In this document: one piece after another, positions 42,853 through 51,689 of the stretch | How positions within the stretch are numbered: position 1 is the stretch's first letter | How the letters are laid out: each line of letters opens with the position of its first letter | Assembly: GCF_008080435.1 (NCBI RefSeq) | Contig: NZ_VRKN01000004.1 | Span: 62,001-126,000, forward strand | Direction: 5' to 3' | Length of the DNA: 64,000 nucleotides | Origin: Enterobacter asburiae | GTDB lineage: Bacteria; Pseudomonadota; Gammaproteobacteria; Enterobacterales; Enterobacteriaceae | Program-made: the position numbers and the translations under genes | The notes under the pieces: model-generated | The model's database searches: none | Told to the model about the DNA's origin: nothing | Seen by the model: the letters and a program-made list of their open reading frames with translations, nothing else

Positions 42853-43476
42853 ATGATTAACATCCTCGGCAAAACCACCTCCATCAACGTGCGTAAAGTG
42901 CTCTGGACCTGCGAAGAAGCAGGCCTCGCGTATCAACAGGAAGATTACGGCAGCGGTTTTACCTCAACGGAAACGGATGCCTTCCGCGCCCTGAACCCCA
43001 ACGCCATGGTGCCGGTGCTGATGGATGACGATTTCGTGCTGTGGGAGTCCAACGCCATCTGCCGCTATCTGACGCGTAAGGCCGGACGTCACGATCTGCT
43101 GCCCGCAGAACCGCAGGCCTGCGCCAACGTTGAGCGCTGGATGGACTGGCAGGCAACCGAATTCAATAATGCCTGGCGCTATGTCTTCCCGGCGCTGGGG
43201 CGTAAAAACCCGGACTTCAACGACCCTGAGCGCATTGCGGCGGGAATAAAAGAGTGGAACCACTGCATCACCATTCTGGAAAACCAGCTGCAGCGCACCG
43301 GGGCCTTTGCAGCGGGCGAGACGTTTACTCTTGCGGACGTGGTGCTTGGGCTGTCGGTGAATCGCTGGAAGATGACGCCGTTTGATAAACCCGACGTGCC
43401 GGCGATTGAGGCCTGGTTTGAACGTCTTAACCAGCACCCGGCTTTTTTGCGTCACGGCAATAACGGCATGATGTGA
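42853..43476 (+). CDS. Glutathione S-transferase family protein
   Basis: A 207-residue GST. The thioredoxin-fold N-domain begins MINILGKTTSINVRKVLWTC (Thr/Ser side of the glutathione site), with the cis-Pro in NAMVPVLMDD and the glutathione-binding WESNAICRYL. The helical C-domain has the N-capping D in ETFTLADVVLG. Members detoxify electrophiles by glutathione conjugation. AGAG precedes the start. It may be a separate small unit after the MFS gene (72 bp gap). Confidence 0.9.
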   Translation: MINILGKTTSINVRKVLWTCEEAGLAYQQEDYGSGFTSTETDAFRALNPNAMVPVLMDDDFVLWESNAICRYLTRKAGRHDLLPAEPQACANVERWMDWQATEFNNAWRYVFPALGRKNPDFNDPERIAAGIKEWNHCITILENQLQRTGAFAAGETFTLADVVLGLSVNRWKMTPFDKPDVPAIEAWFERLNQHPAFLRHGNNGMM

Positions 43477-43632
43477 AGTATTCACGCCCCCCATGTTGAG
43501 CAAGGATATTTTATTTAATTACTAAACCCTGAGACGTGTCAGAGGGAATAATAATTAAGCCATATCCTGGACAGCCCGTTGCACCGCTTTGCTAGCCTGA
43601 CTATTCAGGCAACGCTCAACCCGGAGGTATTC

Positions 43633-44370
43633 TTGCTGATTAGACTCAAGAAAGAACGAACGCATAAGGAGGATCGCCGGCTTGCTCTCTGGCTGGCGAC
43701 CTCGGCAGGTTTGCTGAATGCCATCGCCCTTGGGGCATTTGGTTTTTTCCCCTCACACATGACCGGCAACACCTCACAATTATCCAGCGAAGTCTCTTCC
43801 ACCGACCTGAGCGATATTATTTTCTTCGGCTCGATTATTCTCTCCTTTGTCGCAGGCGCCATTATTGCGCGCACGATCGTGATATGGGGCATTATCCATA
43901 ACGTCAGGCTGATTTTTTGCCAGATCCTGTTTGTCGAGGGGATATTGCTGACCGGCGTCTCATTCTATGAGATGTATTTTCATGCCCTCACCAGCAACCG
44001 CGAGATTATTCTTTTTCTGTGCGGCCTGATGGGCATTCACAATTCCACCTCCACGCAGCTTTCCGGCGGACGGGTGAGATCGACGCACATTACCGGCACG
44101 CTGACGGACGCGGGGATATCCCTGGCCTCCGTACTGGTGGCGATGCTGCGCAGGGATTACTCCAAAGATACGGCGGCGCAAAAAAGCCAGCTGAAAACCC
44201 ACTTAACCACCCTGTTCTCGTTTATTACAGGCGGTATTGCGGGGCTGCTGCTGTTCAGGTGGATCGGGTTTAACGCCATGCTGGCGCTCGGGTTGATGCT
44301 TGCCGTGGTCGCTATCGTTTCAATTATCACCGTCTCGACGCGGGTTCGACGAGTTCGGGCTACCGTCTGA
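43633..44370 (+). CDS. YoaK-like DUF1275 inner-membrane protein
   Basis: A 245-residue membrane protein with about six helices, of the DUF1275/YoaK family: LATSAGLLNAIALGAFGFFP, SHMTGNTSQLSSEV and the repeat-like GIHNSTSTQLSGGRVRSTHI-TGTLTDAG. No ATG opens the frame; a TTG with GGAGG five bases upstream (43623-43627) is the best start. Function unknown, possibly transport. The last 51 bases overlap the convergent MerR gene on the other strand. Confidence 0.82.
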   Translation: MLIRLKKERTHKEDRRLALWLATSAGLLNAIALGAFGFFPSHMTGNTSQLSSEVSSTDLSDIIFFGSIILSFVAGAIIARTIVIWGIIHNVRLIFCQILFVEGILLTGVSFYEMYFHALTSNREIILFLCGLMGIHNSTSTQLSGGRVRSTHITGTLTDAGISLASVLVAMLRRDYSKDTAAQKSQLKTHLTTLFSFITGGIAGLLLFRWIGFNAMLALGLMLAVVAIVSIITVSTRVRRVRATV

Positions 44371-44769
44371 GTGTTGCAGCTGCCCCAGCAGGCGCTGCAT
44401 GTTGTCGTCGCAGGAGATCCCGTCCGGACGGTTGGTGATACTCGCGACCAGCGTCAGCAATTCTCTGCGGTTTTCCTCAAGCTGCTTCTGCATCGCTTCT
44501 ATTTCGGCAATACGCGTCTTCAGGGACTGGATCAGTCCCTCATGATCCCAGTGCTGTTGCGGCTGCGGCAGGAAGCGGCGTATTTGCTCGAGTGAGAACC
44601 CGGTACGTTGCGCGTTGTCGATGATGTTCAGCAGCGCTGCCGCCTCTTTAGAATACGAACGGTAGCCGTTCCCCTGCCTGGCGGGCCGCGGCAGTAAACC
44701 TTCCGCCTCATAGAACCGAATGCGCGACGGGGAAATACCCGTCATTTTCGCCAGTTCGCCAATTTTCAT
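44320..44769 (-). CDS. MerR-family transcriptional regulator
   Basis: A 149-residue MerR protein: HTH MKIGELAKMTGISPSRIRFY, wing YEAEGLLPRPARQGNGYRSY, and dimerisation helix ending in ...KQLEENRRELLTLVASI. A single C-terminal Cys (ISCDDN) lies near the effector end; no metal-thiol cluster is seen, so an organic or redox ligand is more likely. It is divergent from the epimerase gene, and the shared promoter has the over-long spacer with palindrome typical of MerR targets. Confidence 0.9.
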   Translation of the reverse strand: MKIGELAKMTGISPSRIRFYEAEGLLPRPARQGNGYRSYSKEAAALLNIIDNAQRTGFSLEQIRRFLPQPQQHWDHEGLIQSLKTRIAEIEAMQKQLEENRRELLTLVASITNRPDGISCDDNMQRLLGQLQHSDGSPNSSNPRRDGDN

Positions 44770-44787
44770 TTCATCTGCTCTTACGTC

Positions 44788-44818
44788 TTGACCTTAAAGT
44801 TAACTTTAAGCTTAAACT
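44788..44818 (+). promoter_or_regulatory. MerR-type promoter of the epimerase gene
   Basis: -35 TTGACC (44788-44793) and -10 TAAACT (44813-44818) are separated by 19 bp. The 18-bp perfect palindrome CTTAAAGTTAACTTTAAG (44793-44810) fills the spacer. This is the classic arrangement for activation by MerR-induced DNA untwisting. Confidence 0.7.
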
Positions 44819-44861
44819 TTTTATACGGTCAACCGGATCGTCATCTCATCAGGGAGCTCAT

Positions 44862-45809
44862 ATGCAAACTATTCTGGGTGCCAGCGGGCAAATCGCCCGT
44901 GAACTGACCCGCGAATTAAAACGCGCCTATACCGACGATATCAGGCTGGTCAGCCGCCATCCGCAGAAAGTCCACGACAGCGATATCACGGTTGCGGCCA
45001 ATCTTCTGGATGCGCAGCAGACGCAGGAGGCGGTTAACGGCAGCGATACGGTCTATTTTACCGCCGGTCTGCCGCCTGATTCCGCGCTGTGGGAGCGTCA
45101 GTTTCCAACCATGCTGGAAAATGCGCTGGAGGCCACGCGAAAGGCGGGCGCAAGATTCGTCTATTTTGACAATACCTACATGTACCCCCAGAGCGACGTG
45201 CCGCAAACTGAAGAGACGCGCTTTGCGCCCCAGGGACGGAAAGGCAACGTGCGTGCGCTGATGGCCAACCGGGTGCTTGCCGAAATGCAGCGGGGCGACA
45301 TTCCCGTTCTCATCGGTCGGGCACCGGAGTTTTACGGGCCTGAGAGAACGCAGAGCTTCACGAACAAGCTCATTATCGACAGGCTGAAGCAGCACAAACG
45401 CCCGCGCGTTCCGGTACGTGACGATACGCTTCGCACCCTCATCTGGACGCCGGATGCCAGTCGCGCGCTTGCCCTGCTGGGCAATACGCCTGAGGCCTAC
45501 GGGCAGACGTGGCATTTGCCCTGCTGCGACGAAAGGCTGACGTATCAACAGTTTGTCACTCTCGCCTGCGATATCTTCAGCCAGAAGGCGGACTACGCCG
45601 TGCTGGGCAAGCTGGCATTCGCCGCGACGGCGCTGTTTTCGCAGGGCGCGCGCGAAATGCGTGAGCTGTTACCCAGGTACGACGTTGATAACCTGTTTGA
45701 TTCGACGAAGTTTAAGCGGCATTTTCCCGACTTCCCCGTCACCTCATACCGGCAGGGTCTTGAGAACATCTGGCAGGAATGGACATCAAAAGCGCACAAA
45801 ACAGCGTAA
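44862..45809 (+). CDS. NAD(P)-dependent epimerase/dehydratase-like protein
   Basis: A 315-residue extended-SDR-like protein. The start MQTILGASGQIARELTRELK carries the GxxGxI/L dinucleotide motif. The core SDR Y-x3-K is not clear: the region reads YFDNTYMYPQSD, so this is an atypical member (NmrA/YbjT-like) that may bind NADP without the usual catalysis. It is under the MerR-type promoter above. The role is unknown; a stress or electrophile response with MerR is plausible. Confidence 0.8.
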   Translation: MQTILGASGQIARELTRELKRAYTDDIRLVSRHPQKVHDSDITVAANLLDAQQTQEAVNGSDTVYFTAGLPPDSALWERQFPTMLENALEATRKAGARFVYFDNTYMYPQSDVPQTEETRFAPQGRKGNVRALMANRVLAEMQRGDIPVLIGRAPEFYGPERTQSFTNKLIIDRLKQHKRPRVPVRDDTLRTLIWTPDASRALALLGNTPEAYGQTWHLPCCDERLTYQQFVTLACDIFSQKADYAVLGKLAFAATALFSQGAREMRELLPRYDVDNLFDSTKFKRHFPDFPVTSYRQGLENIWQEWTSKAHKTA

Positions 45810-46084
45810 CTGCGCTGCCGCACCGTCACAGGTGCGGCCTTTATTCGTGACAACGTCACTTTCACTCCTCGTCTTTAGGACTATTCTGCCTGACCCTCAA
45901 TCAGCCCTTACGCCATAAGGCTTAACCCCAGGTTGTCACTGTTTTCATAGGGTTACTGATTTTACCCCTTCGCTGGAACCCTTCCCAAACGCTTGCTATA
46001 GGTGAAATACCCCTGCCGAAACATGGCATAACAACAGGCAACCGGTGGTTGCTATAACGCATGCGCACAGGGAGACACACCGCA

Positions 46085-46795
46085 ATGCACCCATTACTCA
46101 AACGTTCGCTGCTGTTTGTCGGCGCCATTATCGTGGTCCTCGCCCTCCTCGTCTGGGGTATCGGGCTGGAGACGATAAAGGCGCGCCAGGTTGACCTGGT
46201 CTATCTCGGGCAACAGCACATGATTCTGGTTTTCTCATCCCTGTTTTTTGCCCTGCTGGTGGGGATTCCGGCCGGTATTCTGCTGAGCCGCCCGGCCGCG
46301 CGGGGTATCGCCGAATATGTGATGCAAATCTTCAACGTCGGCAACACTCTGCCGCCGCTGGCCGTTCTGGCGCTGGCGATGGTGGTAATTGGTATTGGCG
46401 ATACGCCCGCCATCATCGCCCTGTTCCTCGCCTCGCTGCTGCCGATAGTGCGTAACACCTACGCCGGGCTGTGCTCGGTCCCGCCGCCGTTGCTGGAAGC
46501 GGCAAACGGCATCGGGATGACTAAATGGCAGCGTCTGCGTCAGGTTGAGTTGCCAGCCGCCTGGCCGGTCATGCTCTCGGGGATCCGCATCGCCACCGCC
46601 ATTAACGTCGGTACCGCGCCGCTGGCGTTCCTGATTGGTGCCAGCAGCTACGGCGAGCTGATTTTCCCCGGTATTTATCTGAACGATTTCCCGACCCTGA
46701 TCCTCGGCGCGGCGGCCACCGCCCTGTTCGCCCTGATCCTCGATACCCTGCTGGCGGCGCTGGGTCGCGTGATGAGTCCTCATCTCGCTCGATAA
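46085..46795 (+). CDS. osmY: OsmU-type osmoprotectant ABC permease (OsmY in Salmonella nomenclature)
   Basis: A 236-residue permease with five or six helices and the EAA-loop equivalent AANGIGMTKWQRLRQVELPA. It starts at MHPLLKRSLL after GGGAG, eight codons inside the frame. Order permease-binding protein-permease-ATPase next to clcB is that of Salmonella osmU (STM1494-1491). Note the name clashes with the unrelated E. coli periplasmic OsmY. A possible extended -10 (TGCTATAGG) occurs about 80 bp upstream. It imports betaine-type compatible solutes under osmotic stress. Confidence 0.88.
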   Translation: MHPLLKRSLLFVGAIIVVLALLVWGIGLETIKARQVDLVYLGQQHMILVFSSLFFALLVGIPAGILLSRPAARGIAEYVMQIFNVGNTLPPLAVLALAMVVIGIGDTPAIIALFLASLLPIVRNTYAGLCSVPPPLLEAANGIGMTKWQRLRQVELPAAWPVMLSGIRIATAINVGTAPLAFLIGASSYGELIFPGIYLNDFPTLILGAAATALFALILDTLLAALGRVMSPHLAR

Positions 46796-46813
46796 CAATA
46801 ACAAGGAGCTTTT

Positions 46814-47713
46814 ATGAGACTGTTTTCCGCCCTGACGGCGCTGTGTGCCGCGGCGCTGTTCACCAGCCAGGCGATGGCGGCCCCGCTGATTCTGGCAACC
46901 AAGAGCTTTACCGAGCAGCATATTCTCTCGGCAATGACCGTGCAGTACCTGCAAAAGAAAGGTTTTCAGGTCCAGCCGAAAACCAACATTGCCACGGTGA
47001 TCTCCCGCAACGCGATGATCAACAAGCAGATTGACATGACCTGGGAGTACACCGGCACGTCCTTGATCATCTTTAACCATATCAACACGCGCATGTCGCC
47101 GCAGGAGTCCTGGGAGACGGTGAAACGCCTGGACGCGAAGCACGGTCTGGTCTGGCTCAAACCCGCCGACATGAACAACACCTACGCTTTCGCCATGCAG
47201 CGCAAGCGCGCCGAGGCGGAACATATCAATACCATGTCGGAGATGGTGGCGAAGATTGAGCAAATCCGTAAAACCAACCCGGACAAGAACTGGCTGCTGG
47301 GCTTAGACCTGGAGTTTGCCGGGCGCAGCGACGGCATGAAGCCGCTTCAGGCGGCCTATAAGATGGATCTGGACCGCCCGCAAATCCGTCAGATGGACCC
47401 CGGTCTGGTCTATAACGCGGTGCGCGACGGCTTCGTTGATGCCGGTCTGATTTACACCACCGACGGGCGCGTGAAGGGCTTCGACCTCAAGGTGCTGGAA
47501 GATGATAAAGGCTTCTTCCCGAGCTATGCGGTGACGCCGGTGGTGCGTAAGGACACACTGGAAGCTAACCCCGGTCTGGAAGAGGCGCTCAACACCCTTT
47601 CTGCCCAGCTCAACAACGACGTTATCACCGAACTGAACAAAAAGGTGGATATCGACCATCAGTCACCGCAGCAGGTCGCCCGTGATTTCCTGCGTAGCAA
47701 ACAGCTGCTGTAG
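46814..47713 (+). CDS. osmX: OsmX, osmoprotectant-binding protein
   Basis: A 299-residue periplasmic protein: signal peptide [20 protein letters not shown], cleavage before APLILAT. It is an OpuAC/ProX-like type-II binding protein ([52 protein letters not shown]). Aromatic residues of the betaine cage are likely the Trp in TWEYTG and nearby Tyr residues, by homology. It lies 18 bp after the first permease. Confidence 0.92.
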   Translation: MRLFSALTALCAAALFTSQAMAAPLILATKSFTEQHILSAMTVQYLQKKGFQVQPKTNIATVISRNAMINKQIDMTWEYTGTSLIIFNHINTRMSPQESWETVKRLDAKHGLVWLKPADMNNTYAFAMQRKRAEAEHINTMSEMVAKIEQIRKTNPDKNWLLGLDLEFAGRSDGMKPLQAAYKMDLDRPQIRQMDPGLVYNAVRDGFVDAGLIYTTDGRVKGFDLKVLEDDKGFFPSYAVTPVVRKDTLEANPGLEEALNTLSAQLNNDVITELNKKVDIDHQSPQQVARDFLRSKQLL

Positions 47714-47721
47714 GAGGCGCT

Positions 47722-48369
47722 ATGGAGACGATTCACTACATTCTGGACAACTGGGATTACCTCTTAACCCTGACGCTGCAGCATCTGTGGTTGGTGGCAC
47801 TGGCCGTAGGTTTAGCCATCCTCATCGGCGTACCGCTGGGCATTCTGATTGTCCGCCACAAGTGGCTGGCAACGCCAGTGCTGGGGATGGCCACCATCGT
47901 GCTGACCATTCCGTCTATCGCCCTGTTTGGCCTGATGATCCCGCTGTTTTCGCTGATCGGTCAGGGTATCGGTGCCCTGCCCGCGATCACGGCGGTGTTT
48001 CTCTACTCACTGCTGCCGATTGTGCGTAACACCCACACCGCGCTCGACAGCCTGCCGCCGGGACTGCGTGAAGCCGGACGCGGCATCGGCATGACCTTCT
48101 GGCAGCGTCTGCGCTGGGTCGAAATCCCGATGGCGCTGCCGGTGATTTTCGGTGGGATCCGCACCGCCGTGGTGATGAATATCGGCGTGATGGCGATTGC
48201 CGCCGTGATCGGCGCGGGCGGTCTGGGCCTGCTGCTGCTCAACGGCATCGGCGGAAGCGATATTCGCATGTTGATTGCGGGCGCGCTGATGATTTGTCTT
48301 TTAGCGATTGTGCTCGACTGGCTGCTGCACCGTCTGCAGGTGGTTCTGACTCCAAAGGGGATTCGATAA
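47722..48369 (+). CDS. osmW: OsmW, osmoprotectant ABC permease
   Basis: A 215-residue permease, about five helices, with EAA-type loop EAGRGIGMTFWQRLRWVEIP. It is paralogous to the first permease but shorter at the N-terminus. GGAGG precedes the start. Its TAA (48367-48369) overlaps the next ATG at 48369. The two different permeases form the transmembrane pore of the four-protein system. Confidence 0.92.
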   Translation: METIHYILDNWDYLLTLTLQHLWLVALAVGLAILIGVPLGILIVRHKWLATPVLGMATIVLTIPSIALFGLMIPLFSLIGQGIGALPAITAVFLYSLLPIVRNTHTALDSLPPGLREAGRGIGMTFWQRLRWVEIPMALPVIFGGIRTAVVMNIGVMAIAAVIGAGGLGLLLLNGIGGSDIRMLIAGALMICLLAIVLDWLLHRLQVVLTPKGIR

Positions 48370-49517
48370 TGATAAAACTGGAAAACCTCACCAAACAATT
48401 TTCACAGAAGCACGGCCAGACCTTCAAGGCCGTCGACAACGTCAACCTGAACGTGCCCGAAGGGGAAATGTGCGTCCTGCTCGGCCCGTCCGGCTGCGGG
48501 AAGACCACTACCCTCAAGATGATTAACCGCCTGATTGCCCCAAGCAGCGGGACGATCCTGATCAACGGAGAAGACACCAGCGGGATGGACACCGTGACCC
48601 TGCGCCGCAACATTGGCTACGTGATCCAGCAGATTGGCCTGTTCCCGAACATGACCATCGAAGAGAACATTACCGTCGTGCCGCGCATGCTGGGCTGGGA
48701 TAAAGCGCGCTGCAAAACCCGCGCTGAAGAGCTGATGGATATGGTGGCGATGGATCCGCATAAATTCCTGAGTCGCTACCCGCGCGAGATGTCCGGCGGC
48801 CAGCAGCAGCGTATTGGCGTGATCCGCGCCCTGGCGGCGGATCCTCCGGTACTACTGATGGATGAACCCTTTGGCGCGGTGGACCCGATCAACCGCGAGG
48901 TGATCCAGAACCAGTTTCTGGAGATGCAGCGCAAGCTGAAAAAAACCGTCATGCTGGTGAGCCACGATATCGACGAAGCCCTGAAACTTGGCGACCGTAT
49001 TGCGGTATTCCGTCAGGGGAAAATCGTGCAGTGCGCCAGCCCGGATGAACTGCTGGCGAAACCGGCGAATGAGTTTGTCGGCTCGTTTGTCGGTCAGGAC
49101 CGCACCCTGAAGCGTCTGCTGCTGGTATCGGCGGGCGACGTGACCGACCAGCAGCCGACCATTACGGTGCGGGGCTATACTCCACTTCCCGACGCCTTTG
49201 CGACCATGGATGATAATGACATTCGTGCCGTTACGGTGGTCGACGAGCACGGCAAACCGCTGGGCTTTGTGAAGCGTCGCGAAGCGCGTCACGCCAGCGG
49301 CACCTGCGCCGACATCCTGCATCCGTTCCGCATGACCGGCAAAGCGGAAGACAACCTGCGCGTGGTGCTTTCACGTCTGTATGAGAGTAATACCAGCTGG
49401 ATGCCGATCGTGGATGAGGACGGGCGCTACAACGGTGAGATTTCTCAGGACTATATTGCCGAGTACCTGAGCTCAGGGCGTACGCGTCGGGCGCTGAATA
49501 TTCATAGCGACAGCTAA
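48369..49517 (+). CDS. osmV: OsmV, osmoprotectant ABC ATPase
   Basis: A 382-residue ATPase. Walker A GPSGCGKTTT, signature MSGGQQQR, Walker B VLLMDEPFGAVD and the H-loop in LVSHDIDEAL are intact. A C-terminal pair of CBS domains (about 270-375; AVTVVDEHGKPLGFV and SWMPIVDEDGRYNGEISQDY) is the osmotic sensor typical of the OpuA/ProV class. It overlaps osmW by one base and is followed by the operon terminator. Confidence 0.94.
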   Translation: MIKLENLTKQFSQKHGQTFKAVDNVNLNVPEGEMCVLLGPSGCGKTTTLKMINRLIAPSSGTILINGEDTSGMDTVTLRRNIGYVIQQIGLFPNMTIEENITVVPRMLGWDKARCKTRAEELMDMVAMDPHKFLSRYPREMSGGQQQRIGVIRALAADPPVLLMDEPFGAVDPINREVIQNQFLEMQRKLKKTVMLVSHDIDEALKLGDRIAVFRQGKIVQCASPDELLAKPANEFVGSFVGQDRTLKRLLLVSAGDVTDQQPTITVRGYTPLPDAFATMDDNDIRAVTVVDEHGKPLGFVKRREARHASGTCADILHPFRMTGKAEDNLRVVLSRLYESNTSWMPIVDEDGRYNGEISQDYIAEYLSSGRTRRALNIHSDS

Positions 49518-49525
49518 CCTTTCTG

Positions 49526-49547
49526 GCCGGGCATCGCCCGGCTTTTT
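49526..49547 (+). terminator. osmU operon terminator
   Basis: GCCGGGC (49526-49532) and GCCCGGC (49536-49542) with five T residues after it. Confidence 0.85.
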
Positions 49548-49619
49548 CGCACGCATACCTTTTGCTAACCCCACGATTTACCGCCACAATATTGTATCGT
49601 CCCCGTTTAATCGCGACTC

Positions 49620-50929
49620 ATGCAACGTCTTCATACGTACCCCGACATCCGCGCGATGTTTCGTCGTCTCCTGATTGCCACCGTTACCGGCATGCTGGCC
49701 GCGCTGGCCGTTGCGATATTCCGCCACAGCATGTACCTGCTGGAGTGGCTGCTTCTCAGTAACGACAGCGGCAGCCTGGTGAATGCCGCCGCGTCGCTCT
49801 CGCCCTGGCGGCGCGCGCTGACGCCAGCGCTGGGTGGGCTGGCTGCCGGGCTGCTGCTCTGGGGATGGCAGCGTCTGACCGCGCAGCGGCCTCACGCACC
49901 CACCGATTATATGGAAGCGCTGGAGACCGGTGACGGCCAGTTTGACTACGGCGCCAGCCTTGTGAAATCTCTTGCATCGCTGCTGGTCGTGGCCAGCGGA
50001 AGCGCCATCGGCGTGAAGGGGCGATGATCCTGCTTGCCGCCCTCGCTGCCTCCTTTTTCGCCCGGCGCTTTACACCCAAATCCGAATGGAAATTATGGAT
50101 AGCCTGCGGTGCCGCCGCCGGGATGGCCAGCGCCTACCATGCTCCCTTAGCCGGAAGCCTGTTCATCGCTGAGATTCTGTTTGGCACGCTGATGCTGGCC
50201 TCGCTCGGCCCCGTAGTGATCGCGGCGGTGGTGGCGCTTCTCACGACGCAGCTCCTGGCACCGGGCGCCGGTACGCTCTACGCGGTCCATCTGAGCGGCA
50301 TCCTCACCGCGGCCGATTATGCCCTGCTGGTCGCAATGGGGCTGGTGGCGGGTCTCTGCGGACCGCTGCTGATGTGGCTGATGACGTTCAGCCACGGGCT
50401 TTTCCTGCGCCTGAAACTTTCGCCGCCGTGGCAATTAGCGCTGGGGGGTGCGATCGTCGGGCTGCTGTCTCTCCTGACGCCGAAGGTGTGGGGGAATGGC
50501 TACAGCGTGGTTCAGGCTTTTCTGCTCACCCCGCCGCTGCTGTCGGTGATTGCCGGGGTGTTCATCTGTAAACTGCTGGCGGTACTGGCGAGCAGCGGAT
50601 CGGGTGCGCCGGGAGGGGTGTTTACGCCCACGCTGTTTGTCGGTATGGCAACAGGAATGCTGTTCGCGCAGCTGTTCGCACTGTGGCTGCCGGGTTCTGA
50701 AACGGCGATTTTGCTGGGTCTGGCAGGGATGGCAACGCTACTCGCCGCGACCACGCATGCGCCCATTATGTCGGCGCTGATGGTCTGTGAAATGACCGGG
50801 CAGTATTTTTTACTGCCCGGCTTGCTGGTCGCCTGCGTGGTGGCTTCCGTGCTGTCGCGAACGTTACGCCACGACTCGGTCTACGGTCAACACGCCACCG
50901 AGGGCAGAGAGATCGATGTACTGCGCTAG
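49620..50929 (+). pseudogene. clcB: ClcB voltage-gated chloride channel, frameshifted
   Basis: The two frames 49620-50027 and 50024-50929 together encode a ClcB-like protein. The first ends ...[11 protein letters not shown] and the second resumes [16 protein letters not shown]. Intact ClcB reads [16 protein letters not shown] here. Adding one C after 50012 (GGC CGT instead of GGC GTG) restores GREGA, so one base of the conserved GREGx chloride-selectivity motif was lost. All other parts look intact ([11 protein letters not shown]). It may be a genuine mutation or a sequencing error. The 3' end overlaps bioD2 by 66 bases on the other strand. The start could instead be MFRRLL at 49656. Confidence 0.88.
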
Positions 50930-51559
50930 CTCGCGCTGCTCGGCGCGAGGCAGATAAGGCAGTTCACCCACCATCGGTCCAGGCAGTTTGGTACTCAGCA
51001 CGTCGATGATCTCGGCGTAGTGCGCCAGGCCCGGGTTGATACGGTTAGCGACCCAGCCAACCAGCGGCAGGCCGTCATTGGCAATGGCCTGCGCCGTCAG
51101 CAGCGCATGGTTGATGCACCCTTCCTGGATACCCACCACCATCACCACTGGAAGCTGCTCCTGCACGACCCATTCAGACAGCGGGCGCAAATCATTCATC
51201 AGACTGCGCCAGCCGCCCGTCCCTTCAACCACCACGTGGTCAACCTTCTCGCTCAGGTTCGCCAGGCCGTCGGACAACAGGGGATAATTAATCAGGCCGC
51301 TGTGCGCTACGCTGCTCTCCTCTTCGCTTAACGCAATGGGATTGACCGCGTGATAAGGCAGTTCCAGTGACGAGACGCTTTGCAGCACCAGGGCGTCTTT
51401 ATTACGCAATCCCTCTGGCGTCTCTTTACTGCCTTTTGCGACCGGTTTGTACCCTGCCACGCGTTTACCGCTTGCTGCCAGCGCCTGCAGCAATGCGCGG
51501 GATACGACGGTCTTGCCGACAGAGGTATCTGTACCAGTAACAAAGAAACGCTTAAGCAT
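50864..51559 (-). CDS. bioD2: BioD2 (YnfK), dethiobiotin synthetase paralogue
   Basis: A 231-residue P-loop protein starting [17 protein letters not shown], the BioD nucleotide motif. The catalytic loops [10 protein letters not shown] and VEGTGGW are present. It catalyses ATP-dependent ring closure of 7,8-diaminopelargonate with CO2 to dethiobiotin; ynfK is the second such gene in E. coli. Its 3' end is antisense to clcB for 66 bases. Mlc lies upstream on the same strand 130 bp away, probably separately transcribed. Confidence 0.93.
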   Translation of the reverse strand: MLKRFFVTGTDTSVGKTVVSRALLQALAASGKRVAGYKPVAKGSKETPEGLRNKDALVLQSVSSLELPYHAVNPIALSEEESSVAHSGLINYPLLSDGLANLSEKVDHVVVEGTGGWRSLMNDLRPLSEWVVQEQLPVVMVVGIQEGCINHALLTAQAIANDGLPLVGWVANRINPGLAHYAEIIDVLSTKLPGPMVGELPYLPRAEQRELAQYIDLSALGGVLTVDRVVA

Positions 51560-51689
51560 GACTCACTCCACCTCTTGGGTATGCTTCGAAAATATAAACC
51601 AGGTAAATAATTCAGTGGAGGAAGTCTACGGGATGCGTGCGCTACCCGGCTTGAGATAGCGCAATTTTTCTTACATCTGCGGAAAAGAG

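Noticed and set aside
46235-47263. 342-codon minus-strand frame opposite the osmU genes
   Set aside because: Gln/Arg/His-rich shadow of two conserved ABC genes.
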